A DNA stretch of 40,660 nucleotides from Gallionella sp. (GCA_028714895.1 JAQTLM010000020.1:1-40660), one strand, 5' to 3'. Shown: positions 15,785 to 24,176, counted from the stretch's first letter. The notes: a model not told the origin generated them from the sequence alone. Program-made: numbers and translations.

Positions 15785-16420
15785 TTACTTGTGCTGCACC
15801 AACCACTCATCGGTTAATGTCTGCGCTGCCTTAATGTCCTTTGGGGTCATCATGGCTTCGGCGGCTTTTTTTTTCTGTAGAGCGATTACGTTACCGGACA
15901 ATGCAGCCAAGCTATACCATTTGTACGCTTGTATCATGTCAACGGGTACACCCTGCCCGAACTCGTACAAAAAACCGAGATGGATTTGCGCCAACGTCCC
16001 TCCTTGTTCCGCTGACTTGCGATACCAGGATGCAGCTTCTGTGTAGTCCTGTGGAGCACCTTTCCCGATGTCATACATTTGCCCGAGGTGAAATTGTGCT
16101 GATGCATTACCCTGCTCCGCCGATTTGCGATACCAGGACGCAGCTTCCACGTAGTCCTGTGGAACACCTTTTCCCCGTTCATGCATATACCCGAGCTCGA
16201 ACTGCGCACGGGCATCGCCTTTAGCCGCAAGTGGCTTGAATTCTTTTAACGCAGCTGCGGAGTCGGCACTTGGATCTTCGCAGTGTGCTGGAGCGTTGAT
16301 CTTCTTATGATCATGGAGGTGAAGTTCTCCCTCCGAGCCAGCTTGTGCTGCCGCATTAACTGCAAGGGAAGTTGCAGCCAAAATTAATCCAAATAAAACT
16401 TTCGTTATTACGTTGCTCAT
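15785..16420 (-). CDS. Exported Sel1-like repeat protein
   Basis: A 211-residue periplasmic protein. Starting at 16420, preceded by AGGGGAT, gives the signal peptide MSNVITKVLFGLILAATSLA with cleavage near VNAAAQA. After a His-rich spacer (ELHLHDHKK) come three Sel1 repeats: ARAQFELGYMHERGKGVPQDY, SAQFHLGQMYDIGKGAPQDY and LAQIHLGFLYEFGQGVPVD, each followed by A(S/Y)WY-type helices. Sel1 repeats form a protein-binding superhelix. The partner is unknown. The first two repeat units are nearly identical at DNA level, a sign of recent internal duplication. Confidence 0.88.
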   Translation of the reverse strand: MSNVITKVLFGLILAATSLAVNAAAQAGSEGELHLHDHKKINAPAHCEDPSADSAAALKEFKPLAAKGDARAQFELGYMHERGKGVPQDYVEAASWYRKSAEQGNASAQFHLGQMYDIGKGAPQDYTEAASWYRKSAEQGGTLAQIHLGFLYEFGQGVPVDMIQAYKWYSLAALSGNVIALQKKKAAEAMMTPKDIKAAQTLTDEWLVQHK

Positions 16421-16533
16421 TAATTGATCCCCTAAACTTCGAGTCGAAAAAGTCATGCCTTTTTGAAAATATTTTGTCACCAGTTGGTTTTTTACAACAG
16501 CTTGTTCTAACGTAGGGTATTAAAAATGCGCAT

Positions 16534-16563
16534 AAAAAAGCCAGCATAAAAGCTGGCTTTTTT
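16534..16563 (-). terminator. Intrinsic terminator after the cytochrome c gene
   Basis: A perfect 12-base stem (AAAAAAGCCAGC / GCTGGCTTTTTT) with a six-base loop, with A and T runs on both sides, so it works in either direction. It lies 37 bases past the stop of the cytochrome gene at 16600 and insulates it from the Sel1 gene. Confidence 0.9.
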
Positions 16564-16599
16564 ATGACAAAACCGCCAAGAAAACGGTCCCTGCTGCAA

Positions 16600-16932
16600 T
16601 TATTTGAAGGACAATATCAAATCTACTATAGCGCTGATATTTTCATCGCTTACAGCGCCTTTTTGCGGAGGCATTTCTGCATCACCCCACGTGCCTTTGG
16701 TGCCCTTGCTAATTTTATTAATTAAGTTTTCTTTCGCACCCGCAACCCCAGCGTACTTTCGGCCGACATCTTGAAAAGCTGGTCCATACCCTTCATAGTC
16801 TATCGCATGGCAGCCTTTACACACAGACTTGCTGAACGCTAATTTGCCCGCTTCCACATCGGCAGCGCCTGCATGACCGGCAAACATCAGTGCCGTTGTA
16901 GCTGCTGCGATACCTACCCAAGATGCTTTCAT
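16600..16932 (-). CDS. Small class I cytochrome c
   Basis: A 110-residue precursor with signal peptide MKASWVGIAAATTALMFAGHAGA. The mature protein has one heme site, CKGCH at residues 38-42, and a methionine ligand in AEMPPQ near 87, as in c551/c552-type carriers. The start at 16932 is supported by GGAGAG. It is divergent from nirK, with 417 bases between the starts, and is a good candidate for the direct electron donor to the nitrite reductase; this is inferred from position. It ends at a strong terminator. Confidence 0.92.
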   Translation of the reverse strand: MKASWVGIAAATTALMFAGHAGAADVEAGKLAFSKSVCKGCHAIDYEGYGPAFQDVGRKYAGVAGAKENLINKISKGTKGTWGDAEMPPQKGAVSDENISAIVDLILSFK

Positions 16933-17087
16933 AACAATCTCTCCAAAGAATAATTTTATAAAACCACGCCTCGTTTCGGGGCGTTGGCATCCTAGCATGA
17001 GCAGGCAGGCTTTGAAAATCCCTTTTTATTTTGCCAATACTGTTCGCGGTCGAAGCAACGTTCAAAAATGAATCAACGTTGACGGGT

Positions 17088-17106
17088 GGGGATAGTTTTT
17101 ATCCCC
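17088..17106. promoter_or_regulatory. Hairpin/operator upstream of the nirK promoter
   Basis: A perfect inverted repeat GGGGATA-GTTTT-TATCCCC ends two bases before the candidate -35. Its position suits a regulator site, but it does not match the FNR consensus. The regulator is unknown. Confidence 0.4.
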
Positions 17107-17108
17107 TC

Positions 17109-17137
17109 TTGACGGTACTGTTCGCTTTAGGCATGAT
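17109..17137 (+). promoter_or_regulatory. Candidate nirK promoter (distal)
   Basis: TTGACG (17109-17114), 17 bases, then CATGAT (17132-17137). Transcription from here would give a leader of about 200 bases. A second candidate is a perfect TATAAT at 17320-17325, without a good -35, which would start a short leader carrying only the ribosome-binding site and would need an activator. Confidence 0.45.
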
Positions 17138-17139
17138 GC

Positions 17140-17173
17140 GACAAAATGCCGCAGCGTGACAAAATGCCGCAGC
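17140..17173 (+). repeat. Tandem 18-base repeat just downstream of the promoter
   Basis: GACAAAATGCCGCAGC occurs twice (17140-17155 and 17158-17173) with a period of 18 bases. Placement directly after the -10 suggests an operator or a leader element. Confidence 0.7.
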
Positions 17174-17319
17174 TTGGTAATAATGTTTTGGAACGTGTTT
17201 TTTGTTTGTGGCGGTACTCATTTGGTAGTGTTGTGCTGTCTATTTGTTAGCGGGGTGTCTGTTGGCTTATGGTGTGGCATATATGTTGTAGCGTGTGTCG
17301 TAGTATGTGGTTGTTTTTT
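17174..17319 (+). other. G/T-rich leader of nirK
   Basis: About 145 bases in which the plus strand is almost entirely G and T, with few A or C. An open frame here (from a GTG at 17156) would encode an artificial-looking run of Val, Cys, Phe and Leu and has no ribosome-binding site, so I do not call a gene. In RNA the stretch would be largely unstructured and U/G-rich. Confidence 0.5.
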
Positions 17320-17349
17320 TATAATTAATGAAATGGGAGAGGAATCATC

Positions 17350-18387
17350 ATGAAAGTAAAAGGAATCATTGGGGCATTATCATTGGGTCTGCTGACATTG
17401 GGTTCGTCAGCATCATGGGCTGCAGACGTGGCTGCTACGGCTCCTGTAGCGATAGCTGGTGCTGTGGACATTCATCAGGATCCGACTGCAGTAGGGACAC
17501 CGGTAGGCAAGCGTGAACCAACAACGCTTAAAATGGCTCTGGAAGCAGTGGAACTGGAAGGGATTCTTGATCCTGCCAAGAAAACCACATTTACTTACTG
17601 GACATACAACGGCAAAGTACCAGGTCCGATGCTGCGTGCCCGCGTGGGTGATACGGTTGAAGTTACACTAAGCAACAGGAAAGATAGCACAGTAACGCAT
17701 AACGTTGACCTGCATGCAGTATGGGGTCAAGGTGGTGGTGCTGCAGCAACGGTTGTTGCGCCTGGAGAATCGAAGTCTTTCGTCTTCAAGGCAATGAACC
17801 CAGGCCTGTATGTTTACCACTGCGCTACTCCCATCATTCCGCAGCATATTTCGAGCGGCATGTATGGTTTGATTCTGATCGAACCAGCAGGCGGCCTGAA
17901 ACCGGCGAAGGAATTCTACATAATGCAAGGCGAGATATATACTGACGGCGCTGCTACTGGTCACAGGGCATTTGACGTCCCTAGCCTGTTGGCCGAGCAC
18001 CCAACTGATGTGGTGATGAACGGCTCCCGTATGGCCTTGGCTAATGCACCGATGAAAGTCAAAGTGGGCGACGATGTCCGCGTATTCTTCGGTGTTGGCG
18101 GTCCTAACCTGACTTCAGCCTTCCACGCAATCGGCACCATCTGGGATAGAGTCTATCCTGAAGGTGATCTTGACCCTAAGCACGTGCATAATAACGTTCA
18201 AACTACCGTGGTGCCACCTGGCGGCTCGACGATGGTGGAATTCAATGCGCGCGTTCCGGCCAAATACATCTTTGTTGACCACGCGCTTTCCCGCTTTGCA
18301 AAGGGTAATGCCGGTATCATGATAGCCGAAGGTGACGAACAGCCTAAGATATTCCATACCGGTAAGCTGGACGCAGTAAAGAAGTAA
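17350..18387 (+). CDS. nirK: Copper-containing nitrite reductase, AniA type
   Basis: A 345-residue precursor of the periplasmic enzyme that reduces nitrite to nitric oxide. Signal peptide MKVKGIIGALSLGLLTLGSS, cleavage near SWAAD. All ligands are visible: type 1 copper His117, Cys158, His166, Met171; type 2 copper His122, His157, His311; catalytic Asp120 (HNVDLH) and His259 (SAFHAIG). The spacing Cys158-His166 (eight residues) and SGMYGLILIEP match the Neisseria AniA/Nitrosomonas class rather than the Alcaligenes class. The ribosome-binding site is GGAGAGGA. It stands alone, with its own terminator, divergent from a cytochrome c gene. Confidence 0.95.
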   Translation: MKVKGIIGALSLGLLTLGSSASWAADVAATAPVAIAGAVDIHQDPTAVGTPVGKREPTTLKMALEAVELEGILDPAKKTTFTYWTYNGKVPGPMLRARVGDTVEVTLSNRKDSTVTHNVDLHAVWGQGGGAAATVVAPGESKSFVFKAMNPGLYVYHCATPIIPQHISSGMYGLILIEPAGGLKPAKEFYIMQGEIYTDGAATGHRAFDVPSLLAEHPTDVVMNGSRMALANAPMKVKVGDDVRVFFGVGGPNLTSAFHAIGTIWDRVYPEGDLDPKHVHNNVQTTVVPPGGSTMVEFNARVPAKYIFVDHALSRFAKGNAGIMIAEGDEQPKIFHTGKLDAVKK

Positions 18388-18440
18388 TAGGTAAAATTTA
18401 TCGCCCTTCGCCGTAAGAAGAGTGAAAATTAATTTAAGAG

Positions 18441-18470
18441 AGCAAGGCTTAACGGCCTTGCTATTTTTTT
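18441..18470 (+). terminator. Intrinsic terminator of nirK
   Basis: Perfect 8-base stem AGCAAGGC / GCCTTGCT, six-base loop, followed by TATTTTTTT. It lies about 50 bases after the nirK stop. Confidence 0.92.
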
Positions 18471-18519
18471 GTTCAAATCCCCTTTCCCCTTATATTAAGA
18501 ATCGTATAAATACGTGATG

Positions 18520-18783
18520 ACATCAGAAAACCGGCTCAGTTTGTTTCCAGAACAGTTGTGACGGGATGCGCGCAGTTGCATCCGGAAATTGGGTAATTTG
18601 CTCGGAATGGATGATGCCGTGAAAGAAGCGGAAGTGGAACTATCAGAACAACAATGGCAGAGACTTGCTTTCAGGTAAAGCTGTGTTGCAATTCGGGCGT
18701 TGCACACGCAGGGGCCTCGGGTGCATGCACGCTCGGTGTTTACCAAGTTCGGTTCATCGATGACGGCCCTATTGTGCAACTGG
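18520..18783 (+). pseudogene. Possible decayed coding remnant
   Basis: One plus-strand frame reads MTSENRLSLFPEQL, a TGA, then a natural-looking stretch including MDDAVKEAEVELSEQQWQRLAFR before another stop. A different frame continues with VYQVRFIDDGPIVQLV near 18740. This could be a frameshifted relic of a small gene, but I recognise no family, and chance is possible. The region 18471-18783 otherwise holds nothing I can name. Confidence 0.2.
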
Positions 18784-20457
18784 TTACTGGCCAGCAGCTA
18801 ATGACGGATGCGTGTTTTCATTGTGGAAGCTATGGCAATTATCACAGCCGCTATTAATCCTGTTTTTTACTTGTTTATTACCCACATGGCATTCGCGACA
18901 TTTCTCAATTGCAGGAATCGCCACATCCGAACTCTTCTCAGACCGTGTTTTGTCATGGCAATCGGTACATTTTGCCGTACTATGCTTGGCATGGGTAAAG
19001 TGTGAGTTGCGTAACCAATGGCTGGTTATGGTTACAGGAGTGACCTTCCACGGGACCTCCTTGTCATCGGCAACAGACGTAATTTCATGACACTCCCCAC
19101 AACCGCTGTTCGGCTTAAACAAAATCTCCGCATTCGCGTAAGCATTGTGATTGGCGCAGTCTAACGCACGTTCAAGTTGGTTCTTGCCAAATCCAACACC
19201 AGCGCCGCACGGAGGTTTTTCGCCCGTAACTACTTTGCTGATTGCTGTAGCTGCGTAATACTCGCGCAGGACGGCCATTAATTTTTGTTCTGAACTGTGA
19301 GGTATTTGACGTTTTAATACAGGGGGTTTGAAATTAAGCGCGTGGCATCCGGACTGCTGGCAATTTTTTTCCATGGAAATTGGTCTGAAACGAGCGCCAG
19401 CCGCATCCAGTTGGTGGCAATCACGACATTCCAATACCGTGTCGCCTTCAGGGCTGGAAACGCCTTCCTTGTCGAGGTGAACCTTGTGTGAAAATTTAAG
19501 CCCCGATTTTTCGACGAGCTTGGTTTTATCGCTCTGTGGGATGCGCACCACATCACTGTCTTTGTGCCCTGTCTCAAAAGTCAGGCTGAATGCGGGATGA
19601 TCTTTACTGAAATCACGAATATTTTCCAGCTTGGTTTTTTCGTTTTTCTTTTTAATTTCCGCATGGCATATCACACACTGCGCGTCCAAGGTTCCCCCCC
19701 TTATTTCGCCTCTGTGCTCATGATGGCATTCCCCGCAACGCATATCTTTGAATACATTTGCGTGCAGCGCCTTGTCTTTAATATGTTTTGCAACAGTTTT
19801 GTGGCAATTCTCGCACGCTTTATCAGGCACTGCTTCAAATGGCTTCTGGTGGCATACGTCGCATTTCGCACTAATCAGATGGTGTCCGCGAGACATCTCG
19901 CCTAACTGCCAGGATTTTTTAAGCGACGCTTGTGAGTTGGCTGCCCATTTAGGAAGTGTCGGGCTTAATGTCGGGATCATGGGAAGTATTAGAAAAACAA
20001 GCGCAATTGCACCAGCCAGCCAAAGCGTAAGCTTGCGTTTCGATAATCCAGCCTCCGACAAAGTGACAGGCGCTTGTTTTGCTGAAATATACTCATGGTC
20101 GTCCGGCAACGGATGCACCATCTCTACCGAAAGCACCAAGTCATAATCATCCATTGGCGTTTCGGCTATAAGCTCATAAGGCCCAACAAGAACATGGGTT
20201 TTAGGTGACAATTCAGCACTCAACCCGGACGAGTCATTAATAGTAATATCCGCGTCTTCTTCGGCCTTAATGAATAGCTTTCCTTCATCTGTTTGACGAA
20301 TTACTGCATGGTGAAGATTGACTCTATGATCGAGTAGGAGAATTTTGCATCCAGCCGCACGCCCGATCTGAATGGTCTCGCCAGTAATTAGCAGCTCCTT
20401 GCGGACAGGCTGGCCGCTTTGGTTGCGTGAAATCTGGATAAACAGGCAACGAATCAT
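18784..20457 (-). CDS. FHA-like domain/membrane helix/multiheme cytochrome c fusion
   Basis: A 557-residue protein with an unusual layout. Residues ~1-100 form an FHA-like domain (IQIGRAAGCKILLLDHRVN, then HHAVI; the usual Ser of SxxH is Asn). A single membrane helix lies at ~144-163 (WLAGAIALVFLILPMIPTL) after KRK, so the N terminus should be cytoplasmic. The rest is periplasmic, with nine CxxCH heme sites (CDVCH, CENCH, CGECH twice, CVICH, CRDCH, CTDCH, CRECH, CDNCH) and one CX4CH (CQQSGCH), about ten hemes. It starts six bases after the cytochrome-b-like gene, as last gene of a three-gene operon. Likely role: electron exchange with periplasmic carriers, tethered or regulated through the FHA domain. 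The domains are seen; the role is inference. Confidence 0.88.
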   Translation of the reverse strand: MIRCLFIQISRNQSGQPVRKELLITGETIQIGRAAGCKILLLDHRVNLHHAVIRQTDEGKLFIKAEEDADITINDSSGLSAELSPKTHVLVGPYELIAETPMDDYDLVLSVEMVHPLPDDHEYISAKQAPVTLSEAGLSKRKLTLWLAGAIALVFLILPMIPTLSPTLPKWAANSQASLKKSWQLGEMSRGHHLISAKCDVCHQKPFEAVPDKACENCHKTVAKHIKDKALHANVFKDMRCGECHHEHRGEIRGGTLDAQCVICHAEIKKKNEKTKLENIRDFSKDHPAFSLTFETGHKDSDVVRIPQSDKTKLVEKSGLKFSHKVHLDKEGVSSPEGDTVLECRDCHQLDAAGARFRPISMEKNCQQSGCHALNFKPPVLKRQIPHSSEQKLMAVLREYYAATAISKVVTGEKPPCGAGVGFGKNQLERALDCANHNAYANAEILFKPNSGCGECHEITSVADDKEVPWKVTPVTITSHWLRNSHFTHAKHSTAKCTDCHDKTRSEKSSDVAIPAIEKCRECHVGNKQVKNRINSGCDNCHSFHNENTHPSLAAGQ

Positions 20458-20463
20458 TGACGG

Positions 20464-21390
20464 TTACCAGTAAAAAAATATGGCGACAATATGCACAATG
20501 AGTGCTGTCAGAAATGCAATCGAAAGCGGCGCATGCAAGTAAAGCCAGAACCCCAGCCGGGCTCTGTACATTACATCCAGCCGCGCCCGCCTTACCAAGG
20601 ATTCCTTGTGTGCCATAACCGAATAAAGATCATCGAAAGATTTTAGTTGGTCATACTCCAAGCTTTTGCCCAATACTTGCAACTGTTGTACCGCTCGGGC
20701 AGTCGGACAGTTGCGCTGGTATGCTGTCAGTTGCCGGAAAAAATTTCCGCCAATAAGAGTTTCCTGCCGAGCCTTGCGCACAATCGCACAGATGTCATCG
20801 GAAAACTGAAGAGATTTAACGCTCGCCTGTTTATCAAGATCGTCAATTTCAAGCAGCAGAGTGTCAAATGTATCGCTGCCGCGCATATTGGCCGTCATCA
20901 AGCGTGGGAAGCGCAGATAAGCGTAAATGCCGTAGAAGCCACTAATAATTACGACCATCATCAAAGCATAGGCTAATGTATGGATATTCCACCCAAACTC
21001 AAAGCCAGTATGCAGCGTAGCCAGTACGATGAGTGCAACTCCCAGATAGGTGTGAGCAGAAAGCCAGCCATGAAGAGTTGCGCCATGATGCCGCAACCAA
21101 TTTGCTTCGCGTTTTCGACGGTCTGGAATATCCTGTTGCGGTGATGACGCATCTAATAGGTTTCGTTGTTCCGTGCGCATGGGTGTCAAGCGCTTGCGAA
21201 CCCCATACAGAATCAGCGCAATGACGATTAATGCCGATAGAATCCCAAATAAGTAACCCAGCCAAGAGCCACCATAAGCGCCTGTAGCGGGCTGATCGAA
21301 TAAATAAGCCATTACGGCAGCAATCATCAGCAGGCTGGCGATTTTAAAATAACGATAATTTTTGTATTCCAGCAATGTGCTGCGCTGCAT
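20464..21390 (-). CDS. Cytochrome b-like integral membrane protein
   Basis: A 308-residue protein with five predicted membrane helices at about 14-31, 45-64, 113-131, 139-158 and 284-306. Histidines placed within or at the ends of helices (His107, His113, His127, His285, His300; for example LHGWLSAHTYLGVALIVL and LYLHAPLSIAFLTAL) suit two b hemes, in the manner of small cytochrome b and ferric-reductase-like proteins. A soluble helical segment of about 120 residues separates helices 4 and 5. Its position between a cytoplasmic oxidoreductase and a periplasmic multiheme protein suggests it carries electrons across the membrane or to quinone. I do not recognise a named family. Confidence 0.8.
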   Translation of the reverse strand: MQRSTLLEYKNYRYFKIASLLMIAAVMAYLFDQPATGAYGGSWLGYLFGILSALIVIALILYGVRKRLTPMRTEQRNLLDASSPQQDIPDRRKREANWLRHHGATLHGWLSAHTYLGVALIVLATLHTGFEFGWNIHTLAYALMMVVIISGFYGIYAYLRFPRLMTANMRGSDTFDTLLLEIDDLDKQASVKSLQFSDDICAIVRKARQETLIGGNFFRQLTAYQRNCPTARAVQQLQVLGKSLEYDQLKSFDDLYSVMAHKESLVRRARLDVMYRARLGFWLYLHAPLSIAFLTALIVHIVAIFFYW

Positions 21391-21423
21391 ATTGTTTTAA
21401 TCCTGAATTAATAGCTCGCTGTT

Positions 21424-23841
21424 TTATTCCAATACCGCAGAACTGTCACGCATCGTCAGGGAAAGAGCTTCTGGGCTGATACGCAAGGCCGCTCCAGTTG
21501 GGCATGACCGGACGCAGGCTGGCCCCATTGCATTATCCTTGCACAAGTCGCACTTGATAGCCTTCTTGGGTAAATCATCATCAGGAATACGCTTTTTATC
21601 GTCATGATTGGCGCCACCCAGCAGCGCTTGCCATAAACCCGGTTTTTTGAACTTTGGATTAACAGCCACCATCTGGATCGCATCGTAAGGGCAGTTGTTT
21701 TTGCAATTGCCGCATCCAATGCAGCCGTCTGCAATGAATACCTCACCGTTGACCGATCTGTGAATAACGTTAGGCGGGCAATCCAGCATGCAATATGGAT
21801 GCTCGCAATGACGGCATGAAGTAGGCAGATGAGTGTGGTCGTGGGTAGGACCAGCATCACGGTCAAAAAGCGAGATGCCTCCGTGCGTATTTGCACAGGC
21901 AGTTTCACAATTGTTGCAACGGATGCAAAGTGAATAATCGATCAACAATACGTCTGTTGCTTCGCCGATACCCTGCTGAACAAGAAATGTAAATAAATTG
22001 CCCGGTTTGCCCTGAGGCTCGATCATTTTTTTATCATGAGCATTTTCGCGATAGCGTGCAGCAAGGAGGTCACGCAGGTCTGTATTTCGCTCCAGTGCCG
22101 CGATAACCACCGGGGCTTTGAGTAGGACAACATCAGTTGCTGAAGCGGCACGTGCTGTTTTTGAGCGCGGCTTATCTGAGATAAGCGCCATTTCGCCAAA
22201 ATAGTTGCCCGTAATGACATATGACAATACATCCTCTTTTCCACCAGTCATATGGGAGATGATCACCGAGCCGCGCCGGATCAGATATAGCCCGTCAGCT
22301 TTGTCGCCCTGATGAAACAAGACATCCCCTGCTTTATATCGCCTGATCGTTGCACCCTGCAATAAATAGTTCAATTCACTTTCTGGGAGTGTGTTTGTCA
22401 GGCAATTGCGAACTACTCGTTTCATCGATACTTCGTCGAGTTTTCGACGCACAGACTCTGCGGAATTAATCAATTTAAGCATTGAGCGGCGCGGCGTTTC
22501 GATAAGCACACAATCCGTTATTGCTTTGATTGTGGCGGATCTGCGGCGTCCGGATATCAGCCCCATTTCACCAAAGAAATTGCCCGCCTTAATCTGGAAA
22601 TAAATTTCACTGCCATCCTTGGCTTTAACAACAACAGCAAGCTCCCCTTCTAAAATTGAGAAAAAACTACTGGTGTAATCATCATATTTGAAAATGGTTT
22701 CATCCGGCTTGGGAGTCAAAATGTTACTTTCGAGCAGGAGTTCGCGCAGCTGTAGTGCGGTAAGGTCGGCTAATATAGGCGCATTACGGCGGATAAGGGC
22801 GAGTCCTTCGCGCACTGAACAGGATGTATCGAAGATGGAGATTTTTTGCTTGAGAAGCGGTTCGTCCGCTGGCTCTACCGGGTTTCCGAGGATATATTCG
22901 ATCACCTCGTAACCATGGTTCAATGCCTGCTTAATAAGTGGGCAGCCTCCGAGCGTCCCGATAATATAGAGTCCGGGTACATTCGACTCATACTGTTCCG
23001 ATAATTCCGGCACCGAGGTTATATCGCTGTTGGGAAATTTCACACCAAAGCTTTCCAATAGCTTACGCGGTGGACTGGCACCAAGACGTGCAATAACGCG
23101 ATGGCAAGCAATGATCTCGACACCCTCAGAAGTTTTGGCAGCAACCCTCAGCAAAAAACCATTTTCTGTTTCGGTGTCAATATGATCAATTCTTGTATTG
23201 ACGCGGGGTTCAATCCGGCCCGCCTTGATGGCAGCTTGCAGCAGGATGAAGTTCCCTTCTTTACAGCGGCTAAATTCTTCCTCGCGATTGATGAGGATCA
23301 CCCGGTTCTGCTGTGCGAGCGCGAGCGCATTTTCCACACCGGCATCACCGCCACCCACAACCACGATAGTTTCGTCTTTAAACTCTTCCGGATCATCGAG
23401 TTGATATTGCACATTCGGGAGGTCTTCACCCAGAACACCCAGCTTGTTAATGTTGCCCTGAAGTCCAATTGCAAGAACAACAAACTCGGCATTTATGGTT
23501 TGCTCAGAAGATAACGTGACCTGGAAGTCACCACGTTCGCCCTTTATCCCGTCAACCTGTGCGCCCAAGCGCAGGTTGACCTTGTGTTTCTGGATGTCTT
23601 CGTGCCATATTTCAAGAATATTTTCGCGAGTTCCCGCTGCAAATGTCATCGAGCTTCGGAGCGGCAGCTCCGCAGGCTCAGCCATGACAAGCTTGCCTTT
23701 CTGGTATTTGTGAATAGTATTTGCGGGATGCTGCGCAGCTTCCAGCAGAACATGTGAAATTCCAAGTTCAGCAGCATGTGCAGCCGCAGATAGGCCAGCC
23801 GGCCCTGCGCCAATGATGGCAATTTTGAATTTTTCAATCAT
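21424..23841 (-). CDS. FAD/NAD(P) oxidoreductase fused to two cNMP-binding domains and a 4[4Fe-4S] ferredoxin domain
   Basis: An 805-residue cytoplasmic protein. Residues 1-320: thioredoxin-reductase-like flavoprotein with FAD motif IGAGPAG (10-16) and NAD(P) motif VVGGGDAG (162-169), but no CxxC redox pair, as in YpdA/ferredoxin-NADP-reductase relatives. Residues ~355-475 and ~480-600: two Crp-type cyclic-nucleotide domains (GEMGLISGRRRSAT and GEMALISDKPRSKT). Residues ~635-785: a four-cubane ferredoxin (CIRCNNCETAC, CRHCEHPYCMLDC, CIGCGNCKNNC, CDLCKX7-type CX8CX3C), as in DmsB/NrfC subunits. It is first in the operon with the cytochrome-b-like and multiheme genes. It should pass electrons between NAD(P)H and the membrane; gating by nucleotides is inferred. 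Confidence 0.9.
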   Translation of the reverse strand: MIEKFKIAIIGAGPAGLSAAAHAAELGISHVLLEAAQHPANTIHKYQKGKLVMAEPAELPLRSSMTFAAGTRENILEIWHEDIQKHKVNLRLGAQVDGIKGERGDFQVTLSSEQTINAEFVVLAIGLQGNINKLGVLGEDLPNVQYQLDDPEEFKDETIVVVGGGDAGVENALALAQQNRVILINREEEFSRCKEGNFILLQAAIKAGRIEPRVNTRIDHIDTETENGFLLRVAAKTSEGVEIIACHRVIARLGASPPRKLLESFGVKFPNSDITSVPELSEQYESNVPGLYIIGTLGGCPLIKQALNHGYEVIEYILGNPVEPADEPLLKQKISIFDTSCSVREGLALIRRNAPILADLTALQLRELLLESNILTPKPDETIFKYDDYTSSFFSILEGELAVVVKAKDGSEIYFQIKAGNFFGEMGLISGRRRSATIKAITDCVLIETPRRSMLKLINSAESVRRKLDEVSMKRVVRNCLTNTLPESELNYLLQGATIRRYKAGDVLFHQGDKADGLYLIRRGSVIISHMTGGKEDVLSYVITGNYFGEMALISDKPRSKTARAASATDVVLLKAPVVIAALERNTDLRDLLAARYRENAHDKKMIEPQGKPGNLFTFLVQQGIGEATDVLLIDYSLCIRCNNCETACANTHGGISLFDRDAGPTHDHTHLPTSCRHCEHPYCMLDCPPNVIHRSVNGEVFIADGCIGCGNCKNNCPYDAIQMVAVNPKFKKPGLWQALLGGANHDDKKRIPDDDLPKKAIKCDLCKDNAMGPACVRSCPTGAALRISPEALSLTMRDSSAVLE

Positions 23842-23956
23842 TAGTTATTTGTACTCGCAATTTTTGAGCCATATCTTTATTGCGACATATTCTCAATTGG
23901 ATGAATTCTGATTTCTGGCGAACAAATTCCTCAATTAATTTAATCGTTATATTTTC

Positions 23957-24071
23957 GCGGATTCAAGTTTGAAGTGCAATTTTGAGTAACTCTGGTTAAG
24001 TGGGCGAGATACGGTAGCATCCATGCCTTTTTGACCAGCCTGTCGAAATTGCACTTCAAACTTGAATCCGC
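23957..24071. repeat. 26-base perfect inverted repeat, MITE-like
   Basis: CGGATTCAAGTTTGAAGTGC... at 23957-23982 is repeated exactly in inverted orientation at 24046-24071, with 63 bases between. The size (115 bases) and the long perfect ends resemble a miniature transposable element or a strong cruciform. It occupies the divergent spacer between the oxidoreductase operon and the SHP-like cytochrome. The remainder of 23842-24176 shows nothing else I can name. Confidence 0.85.
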
Positions 24072-24176
24072 CTTTGCATATACTATAATTCAAACGCATA
24101 TAATTTGTAGCCTCTTGGCGCATCAAATGGTGCATTAGAATCCGCCGTATTTAAGCAAGCTGTTACGAAGCTGGTA

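Noticed and set aside
17156..17353. 65-residue hydrophobic, Cys-rich frame before nirK
   Set aside because: Arises from the G/T-rich strand bias; starts at GTG without a ribosome-binding site and overlaps the nirK ribosome-binding site.
18495..18779. 94-residue minus-strand frame next to the multiheme gene
   Set aside because: Cys/Ser-rich, no ribosome-binding site, no family; any remnant gene here reads better on the plus strand.
23947..24135. 62-residue minus-strand frame across the 26-base inverted repeat
   Set aside because: Consists mostly of the inverted repeat itself; no ribosome-binding site or similarity.
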